Shown: one piece after another, positions 1 to 9,213 of the stretch | Layout: every line of letters starts with the position of its first letter | Numbering within the stretch: position 1 is the first letter of the stretch | Assembly: GCF_900109945.1 (NCBI RefSeq) | Contig: NZ_FOBX01000001.1 | Location: 868,001-932,000, forward strand | From: Bradyrhizobium sp. OK095 | GTDB taxonomy: Bacteria > Pseudomonadota > Alphaproteobacteria > Rhizobiales > Xanthobacteraceae | Direction: 5' to 3' | DNA: 64,000 nucleotides | Program-made: the position numbers and the translations under genes | The notes under the pieces: generated by a model | What the model was told of the DNA's origin: nothing | The model's database searches: none | The model's input: the letters and a program-made list of their open reading frames with translations, nothing else

Positions 1-1049
1 CTAGCCTCTTCAACAGGCCGAAGCCGGAAGACGTCACCATCTTCACCCGCGACCTCGCACTGCTGCTGCGCGCGGGCGCCCGCATCAATGACGGGTTGGA
101 GCTGCTCGCGGCCGATCCCGATTTCGGCCGGCTGCGCCCGGTCGTGGCCGACATCCGTTCGCGCGTCGTCTCGGGCGACAGCTTTGCCGAAGCGCTGGCG
201 CGGCACGAAGGCCTGTTTCCGCCGATGTATATCGCGCTGGTGCGGGTCGGCGAGGCCTCGGGCTCGCTCGATCAGGTGCTGGAGGTGCTGGCCGGCGAAC
301 GCGCGCGCGGCGAGGCGTTGCGACGCCGGCTGTCGGATGCGATCCGCTACCCTGTGTTCGTGCTCGGCGCGGCCGGCTGCGTGCTGCTGTTCTTCCTCAC
401 TTTCGTACTGCCGCAGTTCGCATCCGTGCTGCAGGATTTCGGCGCCAAGGTCGATCCGGTCGTCGGTGTCTTCCTCAACATCTCGACCTTTTTGCGCGGC
501 AATTCCGATGCGGTGCTGGCTGGGCTTGCGGCCATCATCGCCGCGACATGGCTGCTGCTGCGGCAGGAGCGTATCCGCCGCGGCATCACCAATGCGATCA
601 CGCGGCTGCCGGCGATCCGCAACATCATGAGCGCGTACCGCACCGCGTTATTCTGCCGCAATCTCGGCCTGCTGCTCGGCAGCGGCGTCAATCTCACCAC
701 CACGCTGCGCATCCTGGTTGACATGATGGCGACGACCGGGCCGTCCGCGGTCTGGAGCGATGCCGCCGACCGCGTCCGCCATGGCTCGAAGCTCTCCGAC
801 GCGCTGGCCGAAACACAGGCGCTGCCGGCGATGGCGGTACGCATGCTCTGGCTCGGTGACGAGACCGGGCAATTGCCGATGCTGTCGGGGCGCGTCGCCG
901 AATTCTACGAAACCAAATTGCAGCGTACGCTGGACCGCGCCGTCGGCATTGCGGGGCCGGCGGCGATCATCGCGATTTCGCTGGTCGTCGGCGGCCTGAT
1001 CACCTCGGTGATGACGGCGCTGATGTCGGTGAGCCAGATTGTCGGTTAA
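1..1049 (+). CDS. gspF: Type II secretion inner-membrane platform protein GspF, 5' truncated by window edge
   Basis: This is the polytopic inner-membrane protein at the centre of the type II secretion assembly platform, which contacts the GspE ATPase and GspL. The frame is open from base 3 with no start codon, leaving about 348 residues of a family that is usually near 400, so roughly the first 50 residues lie outside the window. The first GspF domain begins at once (FTRDLALLLRAG) and is repeated in the C-terminal half (YRTALFCRNLGLLLGSG). Hydrophobic segments lie near residues 118-145 and 175-195 and at the C-terminus. It is followed three bases later by gspG, so it is the first visible gene of the gsp operon. 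Confidence 0.93.
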   Translation, partial: SLFNRPKPEDVTIFTRDLALLLRAGARINDGLELLAADPDFGRLRPVVADIRSRVVSGDSFAEALARHEGLFPPMYIALVRVGEASGSLDQVLEVLAGERARGEALRRRLSDAIRYPVFVLGAAGCVLLFFLTFVLPQFASVLQDFGAKVDPVVGVFLNISTFLRGNSDAVLAGLAAIIAATWLLLRQERIRRGITNAITRLPAIRNIMSAYRTALFCRNLGLLLGSGVNLTTTLRILVDMMATTGPSAVWSDAADRVRHGSKLSDALAETQALPAMAVRMLWLGDETGQLPMLSGRVAEFYETKLQRTLDRAVGIAGPAAIIAISLVVGGLITSVMTALMSVSQIVG

Positions 1050-1052
1050 GGC

Positions 1053-1523
1053 ATGGAACATGAGAGGCTTGAAGTGACCAAACATCCAACGCGCGGCCGG
1101 CGCGCTGCACGCCGAGGGGAGGCGGGCTTCACGCTCGTCGAGATGCTGGTCGTCATCACCATCATCGGCATGATCATGGCGCTGGTCGGCCCGCGGGTGC
1201 TGAACTATCTCAGCGAGTCCAAGGCGAAGGCGGCGAAGATCCAGATCGAGAGCTTCTCCAGCGCGCTCGATCTCTATTATCTCGATCTCGGGCGCTATCC
1301 GACCTCGAACGAAGGCCTCGCTGCGCTGACCCGCAACACCAATCAAGCCGGCTGGAACGGGCCGTATTTGCGCGGCGGTCTGGTGCCGAACGACCCCTGG
1401 GGCCACGTCTATGTCTATCGCTCGCCGGGCGCGAGCGCACCCTACGACATCATCTCGCTCGGATCGGACGGTCAGGAAGGCGGCAGTGGAACGGCAGCCG
1501 ACATTGCCAGCAACACGCGCTGA
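1053..1523 (+). CDS. gspG: Major pseudopilin GspG
   Basis: This encodes the major pseudopilin, which polymerises into the periplasmic pseudopilus that pushes substrates through the secretin. The 156-residue product has a basic leader of 25 residues and a prepilin peptidase site G25|F26 followed by TLVE, with the conserved Glu at mature position +5. A hydrophobic helix follows. The C-terminal part keeps the G(S/A)DGQEGG...ADI pattern that forms the calcium-binding loop of GspG proteins. The ATG at 1053 is three bases after gspF, and the gene overlaps the start of gspH. No prepilin peptidase gene is visible in the window. Confidence 0.95.
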   Translation: MEHERLEVTKHPTRGRRAARRGEAGFTLVEMLVVITIIGMIMALVGPRVLNYLSESKAKAAKIQIESFSSALDLYYLDLGRYPTSNEGLAALTRNTNQAGWNGPYLRGGLVPNDPWGHVYVYRSPGASAPYDIISLGSDGQEGGSGTAADIASNTR

Positions 1524-1980
1524 AGATATCCGCGGCGCGCGCGGCTTCGCGCTGATCGAGATCCTGTGCGTGCTCGCGATCATCGGCCTGCTCGCAGCGA
1601 TCATCCTGCCGGCGATCCCGCGCTCGACGACGCGTGCCAGGCTGGAAAGCTACGCCGTCGAGACTGCGGCTTTGCTGAAGGCCGACCGCAATGCGGCGCT
1701 GCGCCGGCAAGTGAGGGTGACGACACAGGTGGATGCGGACGCGCGTGCGATCCGCTCCGGCGTCACCGGGCGGACCATCCGCCTGCCGGCCGATGTGGTC
1801 GTGCAGGCGACGCTGGCCACGCGCTGTGCCGATCGCGCGGTGGGGCGGTCGATCGATTTCTTTCCGTCGGGCATGTCGTGCGGGGGAACGATCGCGCTGG
1901 CGCGACCCGGCATGGGCTACGAGGTGCGCGTCAACTGGCTGACCGGAGGCGTCGAGATTGTCCCGCAGAAGCTGCTCTGA
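1486..1980 (+). CDS. gspH: Minor pseudopilin GspH
   Basis: This is a minor pseudopilin of the type II system, thought to sit near the pseudopilus tip. I chose the GTG at 1486, inside the end of gspG, because it gives a 20-residue leader and a peptidase site G20|F21 followed by ALIE (Glu at +5) and a long hydrophobic helix. The product is about 164 residues, normal for GspH. An ATG at 1411 in the same frame would add an unlikely long leader lying wholly inside gspG. The 38-base overlap with gspG implies coupled translation. Confidence 0.87.
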   Translation: MERQPTLPATRAEDIRGARGFALIEILCVLAIIGLLAAIILPAIPRSTTRARLESYAVETAALLKADRNAALRRQVRVTTQVDADARAIRSGVTGRTIRLPADVVVQATLATRCADRAVGRSIDFFPSGMSCGGTIALARPGMGYEVRVNWLTGGVEIVPQKLL

Positions 1981-2353
1981 CGCTGCCGGCTTCACCCTGA
2001 TCGAGGCGCTGGTCGCGCTCGCGATCATCGTGGTCATGCTCGGGGCGATCGGCTCGGTCATTGCCACGACGACCCGGGGCACGCGCGCGATCGATCAGCA
2101 TCTGGCGCTATCGGGCACCGCCGAGACGCTGCTTGCGGACCTGCCGGCGCGCGGATTGCTGAAGCCCGGCCGGCAGAGCGGCGAGCTTGCCGGCAGCCGC
2201 TGGCGCGTCGACGTCGCGCCGATGAACGTGGCGGGTGGCAATCCCGCCACCGATCGCTTCGTGCCGATGGCCGTCAATCTGCGCCTCCAGCGCGCCGACG
2301 GAGCTGTGATCCAGATCACGACGGTGAAGCTGGTGCCGAGGGCTTTGCAATGA
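1958..2353 (+). CDS. gspI: Minor pseudopilin GspI
   Basis: This is a minor pseudopilin that with GspJ and GspK forms the tip complex initiating pseudopilus assembly. The 131-residue product has a very short leader, a peptidase site G11|F12 with TLIE and a hydrophobic helix, and ends in a small globular domain. The start is a TTG at 1958 that overlaps gspH by 23 bases; no ATG or GTG lies in a sensible position. The stop overlaps the gspJ start as ATGA. Confidence 0.88.
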   Translation: MSRRSCSDAAGFTLIEALVALAIIVVMLGAIGSVIATTTRGTRAIDQHLALSGTAETLLADLPARGLLKPGRQSGELAGSRWRVDVAPMNVAGGNPATDRFVPMAVNLRLQRADGAVIQITTVKLVPRALQ

Positions 2354-3072
2354 AGGGCCTGGCAATGAAGCGCTTGCGCCATGCGCTGGCCGATGAGGCA
2401 GGCTTCACGCTGCTCGAAGTGTTGCTTGCGACGCTCTTGATGACCGTGATCCTGGGGGCGCTGGCGACGGTGACGGCGCAATGGCTGCCGAACTGGAATC
2501 GCGGCATTGCCCGCGTGCAGCGCGCCGAACGTCTGGCAACCGGCATCGACCGCATCGTTGCCGACCTGTCGGTCGCCGAGCAGATCACCGTCAACGGCGA
2601 TGCCAAGGCGCCGCTGTTCGACGGCGCCGAATTGTCGGTGACCTTTCTGCGCACGGCGCTCGGCCCGAGCGCGCGTCCGGGCCTCGAATTCATCCGTCTG
2701 ATCGAGAAGGCCGACGCGCAGGGGCTGGCGCTGGTGCGCGAGCGCGCGCCGTTCCAGCCGATGCCGTCGGACGGGCAGATCCGTTTCGTGGACCAGGTCG
2801 TGCTGATCCGTGCGCCGTTCCGCATCAGCTTCGCCTATGCCGGGTCGGACGGTCAGTGGCTGCCGACCTGGCGCGGCCAGACGCAATTGCCGGACCGTAT
2901 CCGCGTCACCGTGCGCAACAGCGCCACCGGGCAGGTGCTGGCGGTCTCGGGTGCGGTGGTCCCGCACATCACGGCACCGGCCGAATGCGCGCGGGCCAAG
3001 AACCCGACGACCTGCGTGGCGGCGCGTGGTCGGCCGCAACAGGCCGAGAAAAAAGAGGAGCAGCAGCTGTGA
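2350..3072 (+). CDS. gspJ: Minor pseudopilin GspJ
   Basis: This is a tip-complex minor pseudopilin. The 240-residue product has a basic leader, a peptidase site G18|F19 followed by TLLE, a hydrophobic helix and a globular domain, with a charged Gln/Lys/Glu-rich C-terminal tail. It begins at an ATG overlapping the gspI stop, and its own TGA overlaps the GTG of gspK, so the three tip-complex genes I, J and K are in the usual order and translationally coupled. Confidence 0.92.
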   Translation: MKGLAMKRLRHALADEAGFTLLEVLLATLLMTVILGALATVTAQWLPNWNRGIARVQRAERLATGIDRIVADLSVAEQITVNGDAKAPLFDGAELSVTFLRTALGPSARPGLEFIRLIEKADAQGLALVRERAPFQPMPSDGQIRFVDQVVLIRAPFRISFAYAGSDGQWLPTWRGQTQLPDRIRVTVRNSATGQVLAVSGAVVPHITAPAECARAKNPTTCVAARGRPQQAEKKEEQQL

Positions 3073-3983
3073 ACGGCGCCAGCTCCCACCGTGCGAGCCT
3101 TCGTGACGGCCGCGGCTTCATCGTCGTCGTCGTGCTGTGGATGCTGGCGGCGCTGGCCGCGCTCGCGCTGATCTATCTGACCTATGTCACCAACACCGCG
3201 GTCACGGTGGCCGTCAGCGCCGACCGGTTGCAGGCGGATGCGCTGGTGAACGCCGGCCTTGAACTTGCGGCCTACCGTTTGACCGCGCAACCCGAGGCCG
3301 CGCGTCCCACCAGCGGCACCTTCAATGCGCGCGTCGGCGCCGGCCGGGTGAGCGTCACCTTCCGCTCGGAGGCCGCGCGCGTTGATCTCAACGCGGCGCC
3401 GAAACCGATGCTGGTTGGCCTGATGACGGCGCTCGGCGTCTCAGCGATGGATGCGCCTGCCTATGCCGATCGCATCCTGGCCTGGCGCTCGGCGACGGAA
3501 CCGGGTCAGGACAATCCGGAGGATTCCTATTACCGCACGCTTGGCGCCTCCTATCTACCGCGCCATGCGCCGTTTCCGCACAGCGACGAGCTTTGGCTGG
3601 TGCGCGGCATTCCGTCCGCGATCGTGGAACGCGTGCTGCCCTTCGTCACCGTCTTCAGCAACATGAAGACGGTCAACGTTCTGGACGCAGCCCCCCAGGT
3701 GGTGGCCGCGCTGCCCGGCATGACGCCGGAGACGCTACAACAGGTGTTGCGCGACCGCACGGACCCCAATATCGACCCGCGATCCCTGGTCGGTCTCGCC
3801 GGCAGCACCAATGCGACGACCGAGGGCGCGAAGGCGTACCGGATGACGGTCGCCGTCGAGGCGCCGTCGCACCGGCTGAGCTCGGCCGAGATCGTCATCC
3901 TGCTTCTCGAAAGCGGCGATGAGCCCTATCGTGTATTGTCGTGGCACAATGCCTTCGACGGCTCCGCCGGAAAGCCTCTGTGA
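3069..3983 (+). CDS. gspK: Minor pseudopilin GspK
   Basis: GspK is the large minor pseudopilin capping the pseudopilus. The 304-residue product starts at GTG 3069 (overlapping the gspJ stop), with a leader ending in G16|F17. The residue at mature +5 is Val rather than Glu, the usual hallmark of GspK as opposed to G, H, I and J. The large periplasmic domain includes the segment RVDLNAAP and a helix-rich region with the signature PGMT. The same frame is open upstream through gspJ to 2481, but that extension is antisense-like noise. The gene ends one base before the gspL ATG. Confidence 0.92.
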   Translation: MNGASSHRASLRDGRGFIVVVVLWMLAALAALALIYLTYVTNTAVTVAVSADRLQADALVNAGLELAAYRLTAQPEAARPTSGTFNARVGAGRVSVTFRSEAARVDLNAAPKPMLVGLMTALGVSAMDAPAYADRILAWRSATEPGQDNPEDSYYRTLGASYLPRHAPFPHSDELWLVRGIPSAIVERVLPFVTVFSNMKTVNVLDAAPQVVAALPGMTPETLQQVLRDRTDPNIDPRSLVGLAGSTNATTEGAKAYRMTVAVEAPSHRLSSAEIVILLLESGDEPYRVLSWHNAFDGSAGKPL

Positions 3984-3984
3984 G

Positions 3985-5022
3985 ATGAGTTCGCTCAATT
4001 CCCTTCGCGGCATGCTCGATGCCTGGACCGGCACCGTCGCCGGCACGATCGTTGCCGCGCTGGAGCGGATGGTGGCGCCGCGCGTGGTGCGCCTGGTCGA
4101 GGGCGAGTCCGGTGCGTTCGCGCTGGAGGCTGCGAAGTCGGACGAGGCGTCGAAGCAGGTCGTGTTCGAGGACGGCAAATTCGAGGGCATCAATCTCGCG
4201 CAGATCGCTCGCGGCAGCCGCGTCGAGATCGTGCTGCGGCCGGCGCGTTTCCTGTTCCGTCCGCTGGAACTGCCGGCCCGCGCCGCAGACTTCATCGAGG
4301 GCATCGTGCGGGCACAGATCGACCGGCTGACGCCGTGGAGCGCGGCCGAGGCCGTGTTCGGGTGTAGCCCGCCGGTGGCTCATGGCAGCGAGAGCATCAC
4401 CACGGAGATCGCGGCAGCGCCACGCAGGCTGGCGATGACTTATGTCGATGCGGTGTCCCCGTTCCATCCGTCCGCGATTGCGATCGTGACGGAGGCGGGT
4501 GGCGGCGGGCCCATCAAGGTGTTCGAGCAGAAGTCGCGCGGCGCGATCGACCCGGTGCGGCTGAGCCGGACGCTGCAGGCGGTGCTGGCGCTTGCCGCGG
4601 TCGCAGCGGTCGTCGGGTCGGTTGCGGCAAGCTACCTCGCCGACAGCCTCAGTGCGCAGGAGGGCGAGCTCGAACGGCAGATTACCCAGCGCCGCGCCGC
4701 GCTCCGTGGCGATGGCGGCGGCGAGCGCTCGCCGCTCGCGCTGCTCGAGCGGCGCAAATACGAGACGCCGGCGAGCGTGATCGTGCTGGAATCGCTGAGC
4801 CGGCTATTGCCTGACCACACCTATGTCACCGAGATGCATCTTGCCGGCAACAAGATCCAGATCGGCGGCATCACCCGCGATGCGCCCGGGCTGATCCCGC
4901 TGATCGAGCAGTCCCAGCATTTCACCCGCGCGACCTTCTACGCCCCGACGACGCGCAGCTCCACCGATCCCGGCGAGCGCTTCCACATCGAGGCGCAGAT
5001 CGAACCGAGGAATGCGCCATGA
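3985..5022 (+). CDS. gspL: Type II secretion protein GspL (PilN-like, alphaproteobacterial form)
   Basis: GspL links the cytoplasmic ATPase GspE to the periplasmic GspM. The 345-residue product has an N-terminal cytoplasmic actin-like region, one transmembrane segment at about residues 197-219, and a periplasmic part with a PilN/GspL-like fold at the end (SLSRLLPDHTYVTEMHLAG). The ATG at 3985 is one base after the gspK stop. An in-frame ATG at 3919 lies inside gspK and is less likely. The cytoplasmic part is divergent from enterobacterial GspL, so the call rests partly on operon position. Confidence 0.85.
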   Translation: MSSLNSLRGMLDAWTGTVAGTIVAALERMVAPRVVRLVEGESGAFALEAAKSDEASKQVVFEDGKFEGINLAQIARGSRVEIVLRPARFLFRPLELPARAADFIEGIVRAQIDRLTPWSAAEAVFGCSPPVAHGSESITTEIAAAPRRLAMTYVDAVSPFHPSAIAIVTEAGGGGPIKVFEQKSRGAIDPVRLSRTLQAVLALAAVAAVVGSVAASYLADSLSAQEGELERQITQRRAALRGDGGGERSPLALLERRKYETPASVIVLESLSRLLPDHTYVTEMHLAGNKIQIGGITRDAPGLIPLIEQSQHFTRATFYAPTTRSSTDPGERFHIEAQIEPRNAP

Positions 5023-5621
5023 ACAGCACCATGGGCAGCACCAAAGTCGTCGGCGGTAACGCCGTGACGCGGGCGCTGACCGGTTCGCCGCTGATCGCTG
5101 TTACGCTCTATCTCGCCATTGCCGGCGGGCTGTTGCTGATGGCGGGCCTGTCGATCGCCGACGTCATCGCGCACCGCCAGGCGCTGGCGCAGACGTCAGA
5201 CCTGCTCGACCAGCTGCGTGGCCGCAAGGGCGGCGCCAAGAATGCCGCGGCAGTCATGGCCGAGCATCCCGGCACGCCGTTCCTGGAGGGGCCGACCGTG
5301 ACAGTTGCGGGCGCCAACCTGTTGCAGCGGGTTGCTGCTGCCGTCGGCAATGTCGGCGGCTCGGTGCAGTCCTCGCAAGTCGACGTAACAGGCGCGCAAA
5401 CCAAGGACGGCTTCGTCGGCCTCGTCGTGAGCTGTGAGCTGGAACAGCCGGCGCTCCAGAAGCTGCTGTACGATCTCGAAGCCGGAATGCCGTTCCTGTT
5501 CGTCGATCAGCTCGACGTCCAGGTGCCGCAAACAACCGCGTTGAGCGATGCTCCCACCGGCCGCGTCAGGGTGATTTTGGGAGTTTCCGGCCAGTGGCAG
5601 GCGGGGAAGTCGGGCGGCTGA
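5019..5621 (+). CDS. gspM: Type II secretion protein GspM
   Basis: GspM is the small bitopic partner of GspL in the assembly platform. The 200-residue product has a short cytoplasmic tail, a single transmembrane segment at about residues 24-46 (TLYLAIAGGLLLMAGLSI), a helical stretch and a small periplasmic domain. It starts at an ATG overlapping the gspL stop by four bases. It is the last gene of the contiguous gsp run; 20 bases downstream the next gene runs in the opposite direction, so the two transcripts converge. Confidence 0.85.
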   Translation: MNSTMGSTKVVGGNAVTRALTGSPLIAVTLYLAIAGGLLLMAGLSIADVIAHRQALAQTSDLLDQLRGRKGGAKNAAAVMAEHPGTPFLEGPTVTVAGANLLQRVAAAVGNVGGSVQSSQVDVTGAQTKDGFVGLVVSCELEQPALQKLLYDLEAGMPFLFVDQLDVQVPQTTALSDAPTGRVRVILGVSGQWQAGKSGG

Positions 5622-5640
5622 AGAGGCGAACTTCGTCAGC

Positions 5641-8600
5641 TCACCAGCTGTACTTGAACACGCCCTTGCCGGAATAGCTGGTGACGTTGCCGGAGAACTC
5701 GCCGTCAAAGGTGCCGGCGACCGAGAAGCCGCTCAGCCATTTCATCTCGGCGCTGGCGCTGACCAGTGCGGAGTCGGCATCGACCCTGGCGCCGTTGACG
5801 ACGAAACTGGTGCCCGGCAGCGTCTGGAACAGCGCGGTGACGGCGCGGCTCGGATTGTAATCGTGCGCCCAGGCGGCGCGGCCGCGCAAGGTCAGCACGC
5901 CGTTCTGCATCCCATAGGATTTGTCGGTGCGCAGGCCGAGCTCGGAGCGGGTGTCGGTCAGCGATTGCGATGTGTAGTTCAGCGCGAACAGGCCGCCGCC
6001 ATTGAGGCTGACTTCGGAATAATTGGGCAGGTTGAAGTTTGTCACCTGCGCCGCCGCGTAGGGCGTGATGCCGATCAGCGGCGTCGCAAAGCGATAACCG
6101 CCCTCGAAGCGGGCCGAGAAGGTGTCGGCCTTGAAGCGGCCCTGGAGCTGGTCGAAGCCGCCGGGCGCCACGGTGCGGTTGGTGGTGACGTCGTGCCAGC
6201 CATAGGCGAGCGCGGCCGAGATATAGGCCGGTCCGAAATTGTGCCGGCCATAGGCACCGGCTTGGAACAGATCGGCCGAGCCCGAGCCCATCGCATTGGC
6301 AAGCGAGTAGTTCATCCCGCCGCCGCCGAGCGCGAAGCCGACCAGCGTGTCCACCGAAAGCCTGTAGTCGGCGCCGGCGGCGCCGCCCCAGACCCGCGCG
6401 GTCAGGTCCTGCGAGCCGACCACCGCATTGCCGCCGACCTGCGCCGAGCCGCCATAGCCGGCCGCCCAGACGCTCCAGCGGTTGGCCGGCTGCGCGGAGA
6501 GCAGCTGCGGCGCCTTGGTCGCCATCGCATAGGCCTCACGCTCGTGCGAATTGGCCGGCCGCATCGACGCGTAGCCAGAAGCGTCGTCGCTCTCGGCGAA
6601 TTGCGCGACGCTGCCGGCCTTGGCGAAGCCGCTCGAGCGGCCGACGACGGTCGGATCGAGCATCAAATTGAGGAACTGGCCGTCGGCGTTGATCGCGGAC
6701 TGGATGATGCCGGTGCCGAGCTCGCCCGAGGCGGTCGTTAAGCCCGCCGGCGTCAGTGCCGCGAAGGCCGCGGGGATGCCGCCGGTGGTGTTGAAGAAAT
6801 TGGTCAGCGTGTTGGCGACGTTCTGCTGGTTGGCGGTGAGGCCGCCGCTGGCCGGCGTGAAGTTGACGTTGACGTTGAGGAAGACGTTGTTGGGATCGTA
6901 GCTCAGCGTCGCGGAGACTGTCGGCATGTTGGAGACGACGGCTGCGTTGAAGGTGGTGCCGCCGAGGCCTCCGGTCGCGGACAGGATCGTGTACTGCTTC
7001 TTGAGCATACCAGAGGTAAAGATCGCGCTCACCGTCGCGTTGCCGAGCGTGGCTGCGCCAAGGACGTTGGCGAGGCTCGCATTGGTCGAGGAGACCTGCA
7101 CGAGATAGGTCGAGGCGGCGGTGAAGCTGAGCGGTCCGTTCACCGTCAGCGGTCCGAACGGGCTCGCCGTGCTGCCGGGCGCCAGCGTGCCGCCGGTGAC
7201 CGCGACACTGCCGACCATGCCGCTGCCGGCGAGCGTGCCGCCGGTGTTGACGGTGCTCGCGCTGACGATGGAGCCGTCCACAACCAGTTTGCCGCCGTTC
7301 ACGGTGGTGGCGCCGGTATAGGTGTTGGCGCCGGAGAGCGTCTCCGTGCCGCCAGCCATCGTCAGGCCGCCGCCGGCGCCGGCATCGCCGATGACACCGG
7401 CGAAGGTGCCGTTGGCATTGGTGATCGTCAGCGTGTTGGCGCCGAGATTGACGTTGCCGGAGCCCGCCAGCGACTTAATCGAGGTGCCGGTGCTCAAGGC
7501 CGTGATGTCGAAGATGCCGTTGGCGACGACATTGCTCGAGGTCGCGATGCTGCCGTCGCTGCCGGCGGAGTTGATGAGATCGAGCTCGCCGCCGGCCGCG
7601 ATGGTCGTGGTGCCGGTATAGATATTGGTGCCGTAGAGCTGCTGCGTCGCGCCGCTCGCGATCGCGAGGTTGCCGGCGGCGCCGCCGCCGATGCCACCGT
7701 CCTGGATGACGCCGCCAAAGGAGTTGCCAACCGTGACCGTCAGCGTCTTCGACCCCAGCGCGACGACGCCGTTGGCGCCGAACGAGAACAGCTGTGTCAC
7801 CGATGCCCCGGACGTGGTCTGGGAAATATCGAGCGTTGCGCCCGCGCCCGAGAACGCGACGTAGAGCGAACTCGCAATCGAGCCGCTGCCCTTCAGCGCC
7901 AGCGTCGCACCCGTGTCGATCTGCGTGACGCTGCTGTAGGTGTTGACGCCCGAGAGCGTCTGCGTGCCGGCGCCGACTTCGAGTCCGCCGGTGCCTTGAA
8001 TGACGCCCGCGAACTCGGTCGAGCCGTTGCTGATGAACAGCCCATTGCTGCCCATGTTGACGACACCGGAGGAGCTGCCGGCCAGCGTCGTGATGGCATT
8101 GAACGGGAACGACGACGCCGAGATGTCGAGCGTCGCATTCACGGTGACGACACTGGAACTCGCGATGCTGGCGAAGCCCGACAACGCCAGCGTTCCGGCC
8201 GAGATCGTGGTCGCGCCGGTGTAGGTGTTGACGTTGGTCAGCGTCAGCGTGCCGGTGCCGACCTTGGTCAGGCCGCCGCCGGTGCCGGAGATGACGCCGT
8301 CGACCTGGGTCGAGGTGTTGAGGCTGCCGGTGGTGAGCGTCTTGGCGCCGAGCACGTAGTCGCCGGCGCCCTCGATCGAGCCCGCCGTCATGCCGGTGCT
8401 GGAGAGGCCCGAGATGTCGAAGGTGCCGCCGGCATTGGTGATGAAGCGCGCGCTGCCGCCGGTCGAGGTGCCGGTGAAGCTCGTGATGCCGCCATTGTTG
8501 GTCGTGATCGTGGAGCTGCCGGCGGTGGCGGAGTTGGCGAAGGTCAGCGTGCCGCTGTTCGATATCGTCGCCGTGCCCGCAGTCGACGAGGTGTTGAACG

Positions 8601-9213
8601 TGATGAATCCGGTCGCGTTGTTCGTGATGTTGGACCCGCTCGCCGAACTCGTGTCGTTGAAGTTTATCACCGCGTTGTTGATGATGGTCGCGGTTCCCGC
8701 GTTGCTGCTCCCGTTGAACTCGATGTCGCCGCCACCGATGGCGCCATTGGTAATGTTCGCCGTGCCTGCGCTGCTGGTATCGTTGAAGCTCATCGCGCCG
8801 CCGCTGACGCTGTACGTCACGACATTGCTGCCGGCGCTCGCGGTGCTGGAATTCAAGAACACCATGCTGGAACCGACGTTGAACGTCTGGATGCTGGTCG
8901 AATTGTTGGAGATGCCGGTGCCGTTCACCACGAAGATGTCGCTGGTGGTGATCGTATAGGCCGGCGCGTTCGGCGCGGCGGTGAAGATCACGCTGCCGAT
9001 GTTGACGAGGCCGCTGCTGGCGATGTTGGTGTCGGCCGAGGTCGAGAAGGTCGCGGTGCCGTCCGGCACGGTCGGAGTCGGGCCCCAGTTGGCGCCATCC
9101 GTCCATTCGCTGGTGCCGCCGATCCAGTTGCCGTCCACGGCATGCGCGGCGACGACGCCGAGCGCGGTGGTCGCGAGCAGGGTTGCCAGCGCGTGACGGA
9201 ATACGGACCGCAT
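5641..9213 (-). CDS. Autotransporter adhesin with beta-strand repeats (type V secretion)
   Basis: The product is a self-secreting surface protein of about 1190 residues. I chose the ATG at 9213 because it opens directly on a signal peptide (MRSVFRHALATLLATTALG, cleavage near AHA) and has AAGGGA upstream; an in-frame start at 9294 would put 27 polar residues in front. The passenger begins with Thr/Ser/Asn-rich imperfect repeats, followed by at least four autotransporter-associated beta-strand repeats (for example KVGTGTLTLTNVNTYTGATT). The last 280 residues or so form a beta-barrel ending in an aromatic residue (FKYSW). The role is probably adhesion or biofilm formation. It interrupts the gsp gene order. 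Confidence 0.9.
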   Translation of the reverse strand: MRSVFRHALATLLATTALGVVAAHAVDGNWIGGTSEWTDGANWGPTPTVPDGTATFSTSADTNIASSGLVNIGSVIFTAAPNAPAYTITTSDIFVVNGTGISNNSTSIQTFNVGSSMVFLNSSTASAGSNVVTYSVSGGAMSFNDTSSAGTANITNGAIGGGDIEFNGSSNAGTATIINNAVINFNDTSSASGSNITNNATGFITFNTSSTAGTATISNSGTLTFANSATAGSSTITTNNGGITSFTGTSTGGSARFITNAGGTFDISGLSSTGMTAGSIEGAGDYVLGAKTLTTGSLNTSTQVDGVISGTGGGLTKVGTGTLTLTNVNTYTGATTISAGTLALSGFASIASSSVVTVNATLDISASSFPFNAITTLAGSSSGVVNMGSNGLFISNGSTEFAGVIQGTGGLEVGAGTQTLSGVNTYSSVTQIDTGATLALKGSGSIASSLYVAFSGAGATLDISQTTSGASVTQLFSFGANGVVALGSKTLTVTVGNSFGGVIQDGGIGGGAAGNLAIASGATQQLYGTNIYTGTTTIAAGGELDLINSAGSDGSIATSSNVVANGIFDITALSTGTSIKSLAGSGNVNLGANTLTITNANGTFAGVIGDAGAGGGLTMAGGTETLSGANTYTGATTVNGGKLVVDGSIVSASTVNTGGTLAGSGMVGSVAVTGGTLAPGSTASPFGPLTVNGPLSFTAASTYLVQVSSTNASLANVLGAATLGNATVSAIFTSGMLKKQYTILSATGGLGGTTFNAAVVSNMPTVSATLSYDPNNVFLNVNVNFTPASGGLTANQQNVANTLTNFFNTTGGIPAAFAALTPAGLTTASGELGTGIIQSAINADGQFLNLMLDPTVVGRSSGFAKAGSVAQFAESDDASGYASMRPANSHEREAYAMATKAPQLLSAQPANRWSVWAAGYGGSAQVGGNAVVGSQDLTARVWGGAAGADYRLSVDTLVGFALGGGGMNYSLANAMGSGSADLFQAGAYGRHNFGPAYISAALAYGWHDVTTNRTVAPGGFDQLQGRFKADTFSARFEGGYRFATPLIGITPYAAAQVTNFNLPNYSEVSLNGGGLFALNYTSQSLTDTRSELGLRTDKSYGMQNGVLTLRGRAAWAHDYNPSRAVTALFQTLPGTSFVVNGARVDADSALVSASAEMKWLSGFSVAGTFDGEFSGNVTSYSGKGVFKYSW
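8425..8850 (-). repeat. Tandem imperfect repeats in the autotransporter passenger
   Basis: About six imperfect units of 20-24 residues follow one another in the passenger, each a variant of F-N-x-(T/S)-S-x-A-G-T-A-T-I-x-N. Examples are SFNDTSSAGTANITN, EFNGSSNAGTATIIN and TFNTSSTAGTATISN. They likely form successive rungs of a beta-helix. Such arrays are prone to change in copy number. Confidence 0.75.
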
